A stretch of DNA of 19,043 nucleotides from NCBI GenBank assembly GCA_039918615.1, contig JBDSHG010000060.1, forward strand, positions 1-19,043. The letters run 5' to 3'. The position numbers and the translations under genes were made by a program. The DNA is from FEN-1250 sp039918615 (GTDB lineage: Bacteria; Gemmatimonadota; Gemmatimonadetes; Gemmatimonadales; Gemmatimonadaceae). The first letter of the stretch is position 1. Each line of letters opens with the position of its first letter. This document shows positions 5,130 to 14,400 of this stretch, one piece after another. A model generated the notes under the pieces. That model searched no databases. It was not told the DNA's origin and worked only from the letters and a program-made list of their open reading frames with translations.

Positions 5130-6512
5130 CTACACGGCCTCCGAGAGGCTCGTGAAGTTGAAGTCCTTCACCTTGATGGTCGGCATCGCGATATCGCCAC
5201 CCTGCTCCGTACCGGCGAGTCGTACTGATGGTCCGAGCATCTCGAGGTTATTCAGCATGAACAACGGTGAATCATTGAAGCGAAAGTTGCGAACCGCCTT
5301 TGTTACCTTGCCGTTCTCAATCAGGAACGTACCATCGCGCGTGAGTCCCGTATAGAGGATCGTACGCGGATCGACTTCTCTCAAGTACCAGAGTCTCGTC
5401 ACCAACACGCCGCGCTCGGTGCTCTTGATCATGTCTTCGATCGATGTCGAACCGCCCATCATCTTGATCGAAGCCGGCTGACCGGTCGCCATCTTGCCTT
5501 GCTTCTTCGCCCAGAATCGTGTGTAGAATAACTGCTTGAGCACACCATTCTCAATGAAGACCTGCCGATTCAATGCGAGCCCATCACCATCGAACGGCTG
5601 CGACATCAGCTGCGGATCCTGCGGATCGGCAATGATCGTCACTCGCTCATCGACGATCTTCTCCCCGACTTTGTTACCACCGCCGGTCTTCACGAACGGG
5701 CTGCGACCCTCATCTGCAGAGCGTGCATCGGAATAATTTCCGATCAACTGCACCAGATCACCCACTGCCTGCGGCTCGAGAATGACCGTGTAGCGTCCCG
5801 GCTCGATCGCTACCGGAGTGCGCGACAGCTTCGCTTTTTCGATCGCGCGATCACTCACTGCCTTGAAATCCAGCTGCGTCCAATCCGGGTGATCGGCGGC
5901 GGCCCACCCTGATCCGGTGCCATCCGCCGTTCGCACGGTGAGCTGATAATTCGCGCTCGTCGCACGGTGATACGCGAACATTCCCTTGTTGTTTCCGATC
6001 GCAACCGACGTCTCACCGGTAATAATGAACCCGGCGGCCTGCAAATCGCCAGCGGCACGTGCCGGCGAGAGTGCCGTGAGCGCCGCCTTCGCGCGGTCTG
6101 CCGGCGTCAGCTTCGCCGTGGAATCGAAGTGCGCGTTCACCGAAACGTACGTCTGCATCCCGAGCGCAGGCATCGCTTCCGGATCATCCGGCGCGAGCTT
6201 CGCCAGCGCTTCCGACTCCGCCACCGCGCGCGCGAGCGACTCGTCGGTGAGATCGTTGGTGACGACCACCGCGTGCTTCGCTCCGAAGGAGCTCTGCACC
6301 ACGAGCTGCATGTCGGTGACGTTTCCGGACGTCGACATCTGATTCGCCGCAAAGCGCGTGTTGCCCGTGTGGTTGCTGTTGATCTGCATCTCGATGGTTT
6401 CCGCCTTCGACAGCTTCTGCACCCGCGCGAAGAGGGCCTGTGCGTCGTCGGCCGAAGCGATTCCCGAGTCCGGCGCCGTTTCCGGCGACAAAAGGCGATG
6501 TGGGCGGCTCAT
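5130..6512 (-). CDS. PmbA/TldE-like protein, copy 1 (partner of a Tat-exported TldD-like protein)
   Basis: 460 aa. PmbA/TldE is the non-catalytic partner of the TldD zinc peptidase; in E. coli the TldD/TldE heterodimer trims peptides such as the microcin B17 precursor. Family blocks seen: FGAKHAVVVTNDLTDESLARAV, LAKLAPDDPEAMP, VAIEPGRYTVILEPQAVGDL, VDPRTILYTGLTRDGTFLIENGK and the C-terminus IKVKDFNFTSLSEAV. There is no HExxxH motif, as expected for the E subunit. No signal peptide or membrane segment, although its partner carries a Tat signal. The start ATG overlaps the stop of the upstream TldD-like gene (ATGA, 6509-6512), so translation is coupled. It is the last gene of the four-gene operon. 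Confidence 0.88.
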   Translation of the reverse strand: MSRPHRLLSPETAPDSGIASADDAQALFARVQKLSKAETIEMQINSNHTGNTRFAANQMSTSGNVTDMQLVVQSSFGAKHAVVVTNDLTDESLARAVAESEALAKLAPDDPEAMPALGMQTYVSVNAHFDSTAKLTPADRAKAALTALSPARAAGDLQAAGFIITGETSVAIGNNKGMFAYHRATSANYQLTVRTADGTGSGWAAADHPDWTQLDFKAVSDRAIEKAKLSRTPVAIEPGRYTVILEPQAVGDLVQLIGNYSDARSADEGRSPFVKTGGGNKVGEKIVDERVTIIADPQDPQLMSQPFDGDGLALNRQVFIENGVLKQLFYTRFWAKKQGKMATGQPASIKMMGGSTSIEDMIKSTERGVLVTRLWYLREVDPRTILYTGLTRDGTFLIENGKVTKAVRNFRFNDSPLFMLNNLEMLGPSVRLAGTEQGGDIAMPTIKVKDFNFTSLSEAV

Positions 6513-8143
6513 GCCTTTCTCCCGGTATTGATGACGTTGATGTTTCGGAAGCGTGCGGGGACGGCGCCGTGACTGACGGCGTTGGACTGCCCGGGCTGTC
6601 CCTTTCCGTCGAAGAAGCTTCCGCCGATCTCGTAGCTCTTCTTGCCGCCGATCATGTCCATCGCGTTCCAGAAGTCGGGGGTGCGCATCTGGTAAGCGAC
6701 ATCCTTGAGCGGTCCGACGATCTTGCCGCCCTTGATCTCGTGGAAGACCTGGCCGCCGAACTGCGCGTTGTAGCGCTGTTGATCGATCGAGAACGAGCCG
6801 TCGCCAATGATCGCGATGCCCCTGTCGGTCGCGGCTATCAGATCCTCGTACGACTGCTCCTTCTCGCCGGGGAGCAGCGACACGTTGGGCATGCGCTGGA
6901 ACTGGACGTTGTCCCAGTTCTGCGCGTACGAGCATCCGTGCGAGCGCGTCTCGCGCCCCTGCTTCTTGTACCACCAGTCGAGCCACGAGGCCTGCTCGCG
7001 TGTGGTCTGATAGTCGTTGACGATTCCCTTCTTGATGATGAGAAAGGGCTCGGGCTTCACGCCTTCGTCATCCCAGCCGACGGTGCTGAGGCAGCCTTCC
7101 TGGCTGCGATCGCCCTGGATATTCATGATCTCGGGGCCGTACCTGAATTGGCCGAGGAACTTTTCGGGGGGTGCGACGAAGCTCGTGCCGGCGTAGTTGG
7201 CTTCGTAACCCATCGCGCGGTCGAGCTCCGTGGGATGCGCGATCGACTCGTGGATCGTGAGCCAGAGGTGCGACGGGTGAAGCACGAGATCGTAGCGGCC
7301 GACTTCGACGGGCTTTGCGGTGAGCTTCGCGACCGCCTCTTCGCCCCACTGCTCTGCGTGTCCCGCGAGGTCGCGCTCGAGCACGTACTCCCATCCCCGC
7401 CCCATCGGCGCGGCGATGTTCCCGCGATTCTGGAAGTCGCTCTGGTCCGAGTTGATGGCGGTGATCTGCATCAGCGGCCAGGAGCGAACAGCGGTCTGCG
7501 TGGTGACGGTGCCATCCGTGTTCGCGTAGCTGCGCTCTTCCTTGACGAAGAACAGGCCGCTGAAGATGAACTTGACCCCCTTCACCTTGAGCGCTTCGGC
7601 GTTCGCCTTGAGCAGGAGCGCCGCCTTCTCCTCGACGGAGATATCCCACGGATCCTTCGTGTAGGCGCTCTTCCACGTGCCGTTGGGGAAGGACGGCGCG
7701 GGGGTGAGCACGACGGGCCTGTCGCGCGCGCTGCGATTCGCCTTGGCGATCGCCACTGCTTCCTTCGCGGCGGCCGAAACGCCGTCCTTCGTGAGGAGGC
7801 GCGTGGCGGCGAAGCCCCACGTGCCATCGACGAGAGCACGAACGCCGCATCCCATGGAATCCGTATCGATGACGTTCTGGATCTGCTGCTCGCGTGTGAA
7901 AACGAAGTTCTGCCGCTGGCGTCCGATGCGAACGTCCGCGTATCCGGCCCCGCCGGACTTCGCGGTGGTAAGCGCGGCGCTCATCAGCTCCTTGATCGTC
8001 GAGTCGGGAATCTCTTCGAGCGGTCGAGTCGAGACGGCGGCGAACGCATTCGAAACGCCTCCTGTCGCCTTCCACGCGTTGGCAGCGGCGACTACGGCCG
8101 CGACCTGCGCGCTCTTCTTGAGGAAATCTCTTCGATCGGTCAT
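6509..8143 (-). CDS. TldD-like zinc peptidase with twin-arginine signal, copy 1
   Basis: 544 aa. It starts MTDRRDFLKKSAQVAAVVAAANAW: a textbook Tat motif (RRDFLK) plus hydrophobic stretch, with possible cleavage after SNAFA (~35), so the mature protein is probably periplasmic or outside. The metallopeptidase motif H298-E-S-I-A-H303 corresponds to HExxxH of TldD. The C-terminal zinc Cys of TldD (CGKDGQ) is not evident: the matching region reads FDGKGQP, with Asp where Cys is expected, and further on HGAVPARFR. ATG 8143 shares its A with the stop of the preceding PmbA-like gene (TGATG), and the stop overlaps the next gene (ATGA). It is a paralogue of the gene at 9510-11126, with long identical segments such as LWLTIHESIAHPTELDRAM. 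Substrate unknown. Confidence 0.9.
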   Translation of the reverse strand: MTDRRDFLKKSAQVAAVVAAANAWKATGGVSNAFAAVSTRPLEEIPDSTIKELMSAALTTAKSGGAGYADVRIGRQRQNFVFTREQQIQNVIDTDSMGCGVRALVDGTWGFAATRLLTKDGVSAAAKEAVAIAKANRSARDRPVVLTPAPSFPNGTWKSAYTKDPWDISVEEKAALLLKANAEALKVKGVKFIFSGLFFVKEERSYANTDGTVTTQTAVRSWPLMQITAINSDQSDFQNRGNIAAPMGRGWEYVLERDLAGHAEQWGEEAVAKLTAKPVEVGRYDLVLHPSHLWLTIHESIAHPTELDRAMGYEANYAGTSFVAPPEKFLGQFRYGPEIMNIQGDRSQEGCLSTVGWDDEGVKPEPFLIIKKGIVNDYQTTREQASWLDWWYKKQGRETRSHGCSYAQNWDNVQFQRMPNVSLLPGEKEQSYEDLIAATDRGIAIIGDGSFSIDQQRYNAQFGGQVFHEIKGGKIVGPLKDVAYQMRTPDFWNAMDMIGGKKSYEIGGSFFDGKGQPGQSNAVSHGAVPARFRNINVINTGRKA

Positions 8144-9513
8144 CAGACGGCGTCGCTCAGGCTGGTGAAGTTGAAATCGTGCGCCTTGATCGGTGGCACG
8201 ACGATCGCGAATCCCGGGCTTCCGTCTTCACTCGCGCTCACGCGCACCGACGGACCCATGGCGTCCAGATTGTTCAGCATGAAAACGGGGGATTCGTTGT
8301 AGCGCAGATTCTTGACGGCCTTCGTGATCTTACCGTCTTCGATGAGGAAAGTGCCATCGCGCGTGAGTCCTGTGAAGAGGATGGTGCGTGGATCGACCGG
8401 GCGGATGTACCAGAATCTGGTGACGAGAATCCCGCGCTGCGTCGACGCAATCAACTCCTCCATGCTGGACGTGCCGCCCGACATCTTCATCGATCCGATC
8501 AGGGGTGTTGGTGCCTTCCCCTGCTTCTGCGCCCAATAGCGATCGTACGCGAGGTTGCGCACGACGCCATTCTCGATCCACGTCGTCTTCTTCGCCGGCG
8601 CTCCTTCCGGAGTGAACGGGAGTGCCGCCGCATCGGGGTCCAGTGGATCCGATACGATCGTCACGCGCTCATCTACGACCTTGAGTCCGATTTTGTTTCC
8701 GCCGCCCTGTTTCGTGAAAAAGCTGCGTCCCTCATCCGCCCCGCGCGCGTTCAGTGCGAACGCCAGCAGCTGCACCAGATTTCCCACCGCGGTCGGCTCG
8801 AGCACCACCGTGTAGCGTCCCGGCTCGATCGCCACGGGATTCATCGATGCGCGGGCCTTCTCGATCGCGCGCGCGCCCAATGCCTCGGGATCGATCTTCG
8901 ACCAATCCGTGTGCGATGCACCAGCCCATCCGCTCGAGCTGCCATCCGTCGCGCGAACGGTGGTGGTCATCGAGGCTCCGGTCTGCCGTCCGAAGGCGAA
9001 CAGTCCCTTGTTGTTCACGATCGCATGCGCCTGCGCATCCGACTCGATGTATCCGGTCGCGGCAAGCTTCGCGGCGCGCGCCGGCTCCGTGACGGCGCGC
9101 ACCGCCGCTGCACGCCCCGCGGGCTCGAGATTCGCCGTGATCTGACTCCACCCCGGCGACTCGTCGTACGTCTGCGGGCCGAGCTCCGGCATGGCTTCGG
9201 GATCGTCGGGCGCGAGCTTCGCGAGCCGCTCCGACATGTCGACCGCCGACTTCAGCGACGCGTCGTCGAGCTTGTTCGTGGTCGTGCTCGCGCTCTTCGA
9301 GCCGAAGACACTTCTGATCTGCACGGTGACGTTGGTATTGTCGCCGCCGCTCGACACCTGATTGACTGCATAGCGCGTGTTGCCGCGGGTGCTGCCGACG
9401 ACGGTCACACGCGTCTCATCCGCCTTCGCCATCGCGAGCACGCGCTTCGTGAGCGCCTGGGCATCCTCCTTCGTGAGGAAGCCGGCCGGATCGAACAATG
9501 AGCGGGGGCTCAT
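8143..9513 (-). CDS. PmbA/TldE-like protein, copy 2
   Basis: 456 aa, paralogue of the 5130-6512 product with the same landmarks: RYAVNQVSSGG near residue 48, LAKLAPDDPEAMPELG, VAIEPGRYTVVLEPTAVGNL, VDPRTILFTGLTRDGTFLIEDGK and the end IKAHDFNFTSLSDAV. It lacks HExxxH, so it is the presumed structural or substrate-positioning partner of the TldD-like protein encoded just upstream. No signal peptide. Its ATG overlaps the stop of that gene (ATGA, 9510-9513) and its stop overlaps the start of the next TldD-like gene (8143-8145). Divergence is greater in the N-terminal half than around the EPGRYTV and VDPRTIL blocks, consistent with an old duplication of the whole pair. Confidence 0.88.
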   Translation of the reverse strand: MSPRSLFDPAGFLTKEDAQALTKRVLAMAKADETRVTVVGSTRGNTRYAVNQVSSGGDNTNVTVQIRSVFGSKSASTTTNKLDDASLKSAVDMSERLAKLAPDDPEAMPELGPQTYDESPGWSQITANLEPAGRAAAVRAVTEPARAAKLAATGYIESDAQAHAIVNNKGLFAFGRQTGASMTTTVRATDGSSSGWAGASHTDWSKIDPEALGARAIEKARASMNPVAIEPGRYTVVLEPTAVGNLVQLLAFALNARGADEGRSFFTKQGGGNKIGLKVVDERVTIVSDPLDPDAAALPFTPEGAPAKKTTWIENGVVRNLAYDRYWAQKQGKAPTPLIGSMKMSGGTSSMEELIASTQRGILVTRFWYIRPVDPRTILFTGLTRDGTFLIEDGKITKAVKNLRYNESPVFMLNNLDAMGPSVRVSASEDGSPGFAIVVPPIKAHDFNFTSLSDAV

Positions 9514-11126
9514 GCCTTCCTCCCCGTGTTGATCACGTTGATTTGACGGAAGCGGCTCGGCACGCAGCCATGGCTCACCGCATTCGACTGACTCGGCTGT
9601 CCCTTTCCATCGTTGAAGGCGCCGCCCATCTGATAGCTCTTCTGGCCGCCGATCATGTCCAGCGAGTTCCAGAAGTCGGGTGTGCGCATCTGGTACGCGA
9701 CGTCCTTGAGCATCCCGACGATCTTGCCGCCCTTGATCTCATAGAAGAGCTGCCCGCCGAACTGCGCGTTGTAGCGCTGCTGGTCGATCGAGAACGACCC
9801 TTCGCCGATGATGGCGATTCCCTTGTCGGTCGCGGCGATGAGATCCTCGAACGATTGCTCCTTCTCGCCCGGGAGCAGCGAGACGTTCGGCATTCGCTGA
9901 AACTGGATGTCTTCCCAGCTCTGGGAGTACGAGCAGCCGTGCGAGCGCGTCGGCTTCCCCTGCTTCTTGTACCACCAGTCGAGCCAAGGCGCCTGCTCAC
10001 GGGTGGTCTGGTAGTCGTTGACGATCCCCTTCTTGATGATGAGGAATGTGTCGGGGACGACGCCTTCATCATCCCATCCACAGGCGGAGAGCGAGCCGGG
10101 CTGCGTGCGATCGCCCTGGATGTTCATGAGCTCGGGACCATACCGGAGCTTGCCGAGCATCTTCTCCGGCGGTGCGACGAAGCTCGTGCCGGCGTAGTTG
10201 GCTTCGTAGCCCATCGCGCGATCGAGCTCCGTGGGGTGCGCGATCGACTCGTGGATCGTGAGCCAGAGATGCGTGGGATGGAGGACGAGATCGTAGCGGC
10301 CGACGTCGACCGGCTTGGCGCCGAGCTTCTGAGCGGCCTCGGTGGCCCAGCGTGTCGCGTTGTCGACGAGCTTCGCGTCGCGCACGTGCTCGTACCCGCG
10401 CCCCATCGGCTGAATGTCGTTCGACTGGCGTGACTGGAAGTCGGAGAAGTCCGGCGCGACGGCGGTGACCGTCATCTGCGGCTGCGAGCGGAAGATCGTC
10501 TGGACGACGTAGGTGCCGTCGCTCGTGGCGAGTGTCTTCTCCTCGCGCAGAAAGAACATCCCGGAGTTCACGAACTTCGCGCCGGCGACCTTGAGTGCCG
10601 CGGCGTTGGCGTCGAGCAGCAGCGCGACCTTCTCTTCGATCGGGACGTCGAATGGATCGATCTCGGCGGGACCGCGCCAGGTGCCGTTCGCAGTCGGCGT
10701 GACGGGCGCGAGCACCACCGGGCGCTCGAGCGCCGCGCGGTTCGCCTGCGCCTGCGCAACGGCCTGCCGTGCGACGCGTACCATTTCGTCGGGGGAAAGA
10801 TCGCGGCTCGCGGCGAAGCCCCACGCACCCTTCACGAGGACGCGCACACCGAAGCCGAAGGTTTCGGAGTCGTTGAGCGACTGCACGCGATGCTCGCGCG
10901 TCTGAATCGCCTGATTACGATTCTGGCTGATGCGCACATCTGCGTACTCTGCACCGGCGGACTTGGCGGCATCGAGCGCGCGCATCGCGAGCTCCTTGAA
11001 GCCGGGATCGCTGAGCGGCGGGGATGTGGGAGAGGCGAGGCGGTATTTCGGGGGGAGGCGGTACGCCGCGAGGCTGAGCGCCGCGGCAGAGGACAGCTGG
11101 AGAAATTCACGTCTCGAATGAGCCAC
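9510..11126 (-). CDS. TldD-like zinc peptidase with twin-arginine signal, copy 2 (first gene of operon)
   Basis: 538 aa from GTG 11126, preceded by GAGGAG with a short 4-nt spacer. The N-terminus contains SRREFLQLSSAAALSLAA, a Tat signal (RREFL) with hydrophobic core, so export of the folded protein is likely. HExxxH is H292-E-S-I-A-H297. The C-terminal region reads FNDGKGQPSQSNAVSHGCVPSRFR: Asp, not Cys, stands at the position I align with the TldD zinc Cys, but a Cys occurs a little later (HGC) that is Ala in copy 1. It is the first of four overlapping genes, with a promoter 38-66 bp upstream. By homology it is a peptidase acting with its PmbA-like partner; no substrate gene is obvious nearby apart from the small basic peptide at the operon's end. 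Confidence 0.9.
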   Translation of the reverse strand: MAHSRREFLQLSSAAALSLAAYRLPPKYRLASPTSPPLSDPGFKELAMRALDAAKSAGAEYADVRISQNRNQAIQTREHRVQSLNDSETFGFGVRVLVKGAWGFAASRDLSPDEMVRVARQAVAQAQANRAALERPVVLAPVTPTANGTWRGPAEIDPFDVPIEEKVALLLDANAAALKVAGAKFVNSGMFFLREEKTLATSDGTYVVQTIFRSQPQMTVTAVAPDFSDFQSRQSNDIQPMGRGYEHVRDAKLVDNATRWATEAAQKLGAKPVDVGRYDLVLHPTHLWLTIHESIAHPTELDRAMGYEANYAGTSFVAPPEKMLGKLRYGPELMNIQGDRTQPGSLSACGWDDEGVVPDTFLIIKKGIVNDYQTTREQAPWLDWWYKKQGKPTRSHGCSYSQSWEDIQFQRMPNVSLLPGEKEQSFEDLIAATDKGIAIIGEGSFSIDQQRYNAQFGGQLFYEIKGGKIVGMLKDVAYQMRTPDFWNSLDMIGGQKSYQMGGAFNDGKGQPSQSNAVSHGCVPSRFRQINVINTGRKA

Positions 11127-11163
11127 TCATCTCCTCGGCGCGGGGCGCCTGTCGTCAGACGCG

Positions 11164-11192
11164 AATATAGGAATGTAAAAAAACGCAGGCAA
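11164..11192 (-). promoter_or_regulatory. sigma70-type promoter of the TldD/PmbA operon
   Basis: Minus strand: -35 TTGCCT (11187-11192), 17-bp spacer containing a T7 run, -10 TATATT (11164-11169). The predicted start near 11157 leaves a ~30-nt leader before GTG 11126. It lies in an AT-rich island of the otherwise GC-rich divergent gap. Confidence 0.65.
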
Positions 11193-11380
11193 TACCGCAG
11201 ACGTTGAATAATTTTTCGTTCGTTGCGAATTGATATTTAAATGCGGGACCGCGAGCGCACGTTGTGGTGCGGACGCGCACACGTGCGCGCATCGGGAGAT
11301 GCCGCGCATGAATTTCTCGGCGACGTAGCGTGGGTCGATGCGAGGCTGGCGCACGCATCGCCGGACGGTCGCCACTCCAT

Positions 11381-11422
11381 TATTATAGGGAAGGCTTCTT
11401 CCGCCGTGACGTGACGTCACGG
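11381..11422 (+). promoter_or_regulatory. candidate promoter and palindromic operator upstream of formate dehydrogenase gene
   Basis: A TATTAT -10-like hexamer (11381-11386) lacks a recognisable -35, suggesting an activated or alternative promoter. About 17 bp downstream is the 19-bp near-palindrome CCGTGACGTGACGTCACGG (11404-11422), with arms CCGTGAC/GTCACGG and a nested TGACGTCA. It could be a repressor operator or an RNA hairpin; the GTGA...TCAC half-sites recall CRP/FNR-type sites but the spacing is 7 rather than 6. The rest of the 11127-11462 gap also holds a short palindrome CGCGCAC-AC-GTGCGCG (11274-11289) and no gene that I can support. Confidence 0.4.
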
Positions 11423-11462
11423 CTGCGCCCGCCGAGCTTGATCCTTCGAGCGACTGATTCCC

Positions 11463-14400
11463 ATGCCTACGCTTACGATCGACGGACGTGAAGTGACGGT
11501 GCCGGAGGGCACCACGATTCTCGAGGCTGCCCGCTCGATGGGCATCGCGGTGCCGACGCTGTGCTGGTATCCCAAGCTGCCCATCGTCGGGAACTGCCGC
11601 ATCTGTCTCGTGTCCATCGAGGGGACGCCGAAGCTCGTCGCCTCGTGCTCGGCGCAGGCCGCAGACGGACAGAAGGTCACCACCGAGTCGCCCGCAGCGG
11701 TGCAGAGTCGCAAGGCGGTGCTCGGTATGCTGCTCGAGCGCTATCCGGTGGAAGAAATCCCGGCCGACGGCGCGCGCAACGAGTTCGAGCAGTACGTGCG
11801 CCGCTACGGAGTCCCGACGGAAAAGCGCTCCTCGCTCGGCCTGCGCACCGGCGATGAGCGCGAAGGCGATCCGCTCATCCAGCACGACATGTCCACCTGC
11901 ATTCTGTGCACGCGCTGCGTGCGCGCGTGCGAGGACATCCAGGTGGTGGGTGTGCTCGAGACGGCATTCCGCGGCGAGCATGCGGAGATCATCGTCGGCG
12001 CGGACGGCAACCCGGATCACGCCGGATGCACATGGTGCGGCGAGTGCGTGCGCGTGTGCCCCACGGGCGCGATCCACGACATCATCCCGCTCGCGAAGAT
12101 GCGGGCGGAGTCGCTGCGCGAGCCCGTGCGCGAGGTTCGCAGCGTGTGTCCGTACTGCGGCGTCGGATGCCAAATCGATCTCGAGGTGCGCGGCAACGAC
12201 ATTCAGCGGGTGAACAGCCCGTGGATCGAGGAGACGACACCGAACATCGGCTCTACGTGCGTGAAGGGGCGCTTCGGCTTCGACTTCGCGATGCACCGGG
12301 ATCGGCTGAAGACACCGATGATCCGCATTGGGTGGGTCAAGCGTTCCGGCGAGTGGAAGTGGGAGCCGAGCGCGGAGCAGACGGCGAAGTGGGGGCGGCG
12401 CAACGGGCCGTGGATGCTCGTCTCCGAGGAGGGGCAGACGCAGAAGCGGCGCCCGAAGTTCAACACGCTGCAGAAGCTCCCGCTCCTCGACACTCCGCTC
12501 GGCGACGCGCGCGACCGCGTCTCGACGCCGGCGAGCTGGTACGAGCCATTCCGCGAGGCGACGTGGGAGGAGGCGATGGATCTCACGGCGTCGCAGATGC
12601 TCAAGCTGCGCGATGAGCGGGGGCCGGACAGCATAGCGGTGTTCTCGTCCGCCAAGTGCACGAACGAGGAGAATTATCTCCTCCAGCGATTGCTGCGCGG
12701 GGCAATCGGCACGAATAACATCGATCACTGTACGCGGCTCTGCCACTCGTCGTCGGTGAGCGCGATGCAGCGCGCGATGAGCACGAGCGCGGCGTCCGGC
12801 TCGATGCGCGAGGTCGAGACGGAGAGTAACGTCATCTTCATCCTCGGCGCGAATACCACCGAATCGCACCCGGTGTTCGGCGCGGCGATCAAGCGGGCGC
12901 AGAAGCGCGGCGCGAAGCTCATCGTCGCTGACCCGCGGCGCATCGAGCTCGCGCAGCGTGCGGACATCCATCTGCAGATGCTCCCGGGCACGGACGTCGT
13001 GCTGCTCAACTCGATGGTGAATCACATCTTCGCGCTCGGGCTCGAGGACAAGGAGTTCATCGCCGGACGCACACACGGCATCGATGTGCTGCGCGAGTCC
13101 GTGGTGCCGTACACGCCGGAGAGGGCGGAGGTCATTACTGGCGTGCCGGCGACTCTGATTCGAGAAGCGGCCGAGATGTATGCAAAGGGCGGCAAGTGCG
13201 CGACGATGTGGGCGATGGGGCTCACGCAGCACCACACGGGTACGGACATCGTCACGACGCTGCTCAATCTCCTTCTCGTTACCGGGATGATCGGACGCTG
13301 GGGCGCGCCCATGATGCCGATCCGCGGGCAAAACAACGTGCAGGGCGCGAGTGACGTGGGCGCGATCCCGATGTATTACACGGACTATCTGCCGGTGGAG
13401 GATCCGAAGGTCCGCAAGGTGTACGCGGACGAGTGGCACGTGCCTGAGGAGAAGCTCTCGCTCGTGGCCGGGTTGCGAGTCACGGAGATCGTGAAGGCAG
13501 GAAGCCCGGTGCACGGACTGTACGTGATGGGAGAGAATCCCATCATCTCCGACCCTGACATCTCGCACGCCGAGGAGTGGTTCCACAATCTCGACTTCGT
13601 CGCCGTGCAGGATCTCTTCCTCACCGAGACGGCGCGCTATGCGGATGTGGTGCTGCCCGGATCATCGTTCGCCGAGAAGACGGGAACGGTGGTGAATACG
13701 GAGCGCCGGATCCAGATCATGAACAAGGCGATCGATCCGCCCGGGAATGCGCGAGGCGATCTCGAGATCCTCATCGATCTCTCGAATCGACTCGGGCTGC
13801 CGACACCTTTCACGGATTCGTCCGAGGTCCTGGATGAGATCGCGCGCGTGACGCCGTCGTGGCGCGGCGTGTCGCATGCGCGTCTGAACGGCGGCGGGCT
13901 GCAGTATCCGGTGGACGATGCGCATCATCCGGGCACAGACTTCCTCTTCGCGAACCACTTCCCGACGCCGGATGGCAAGGCGACTCTCGTGGGCGTCGAG
14001 TTCCTGCCGTCGGCCGAGCTGCCGGACGCCGAGTATCCCTTCTTCATGAATACGGGGCGCCAGATGTACCACTGGCACACCGGCACGATGTCTCGCCGCG
14101 CGACGGGGCTCGACGCGCGCGAGCCGACGCCGACCTTCGAGCTCAATCCGCTCGACGCGGAGGAGCTCGGGATCAAGGATGGCGATCCCGTGCGCGTTAC
14201 GTCGCGGCGCTCCTCGATGGAGATCGCGGTTCGCATCTCCGGGCGTGTCGCGCGAAAGCAGATCTTCGTGCCGATGCACTATCGCGAGGCGGCGGCCAAT
14301 CTGTTGACGAATCCCGTGCTCGATCCCTACGCGAAAATCCCCGAGTTCAAGGTGTGCGCGGTGCATCTCGAGCCGGTGACGAAGGACGGCGAGCGAGTTG

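Noticed and set aside
6440..8302. 620-codon open frame antisense to the TldD-like gene, and similar ones at 8179-9501 and 9498-10433
   Set aside because: Shadow frames; the minus-strand products match TldD/PmbA throughout with overlapping starts and stops.
11127..13586. Very long open frame (over 800 codons) antisense to the formate dehydrogenase gene
   Set aside because: High-GC coding DNA gives long antisense open frames; composition is Arg/His/Ala-rich with no domain, and the opposite strand encodes a clear FDH.
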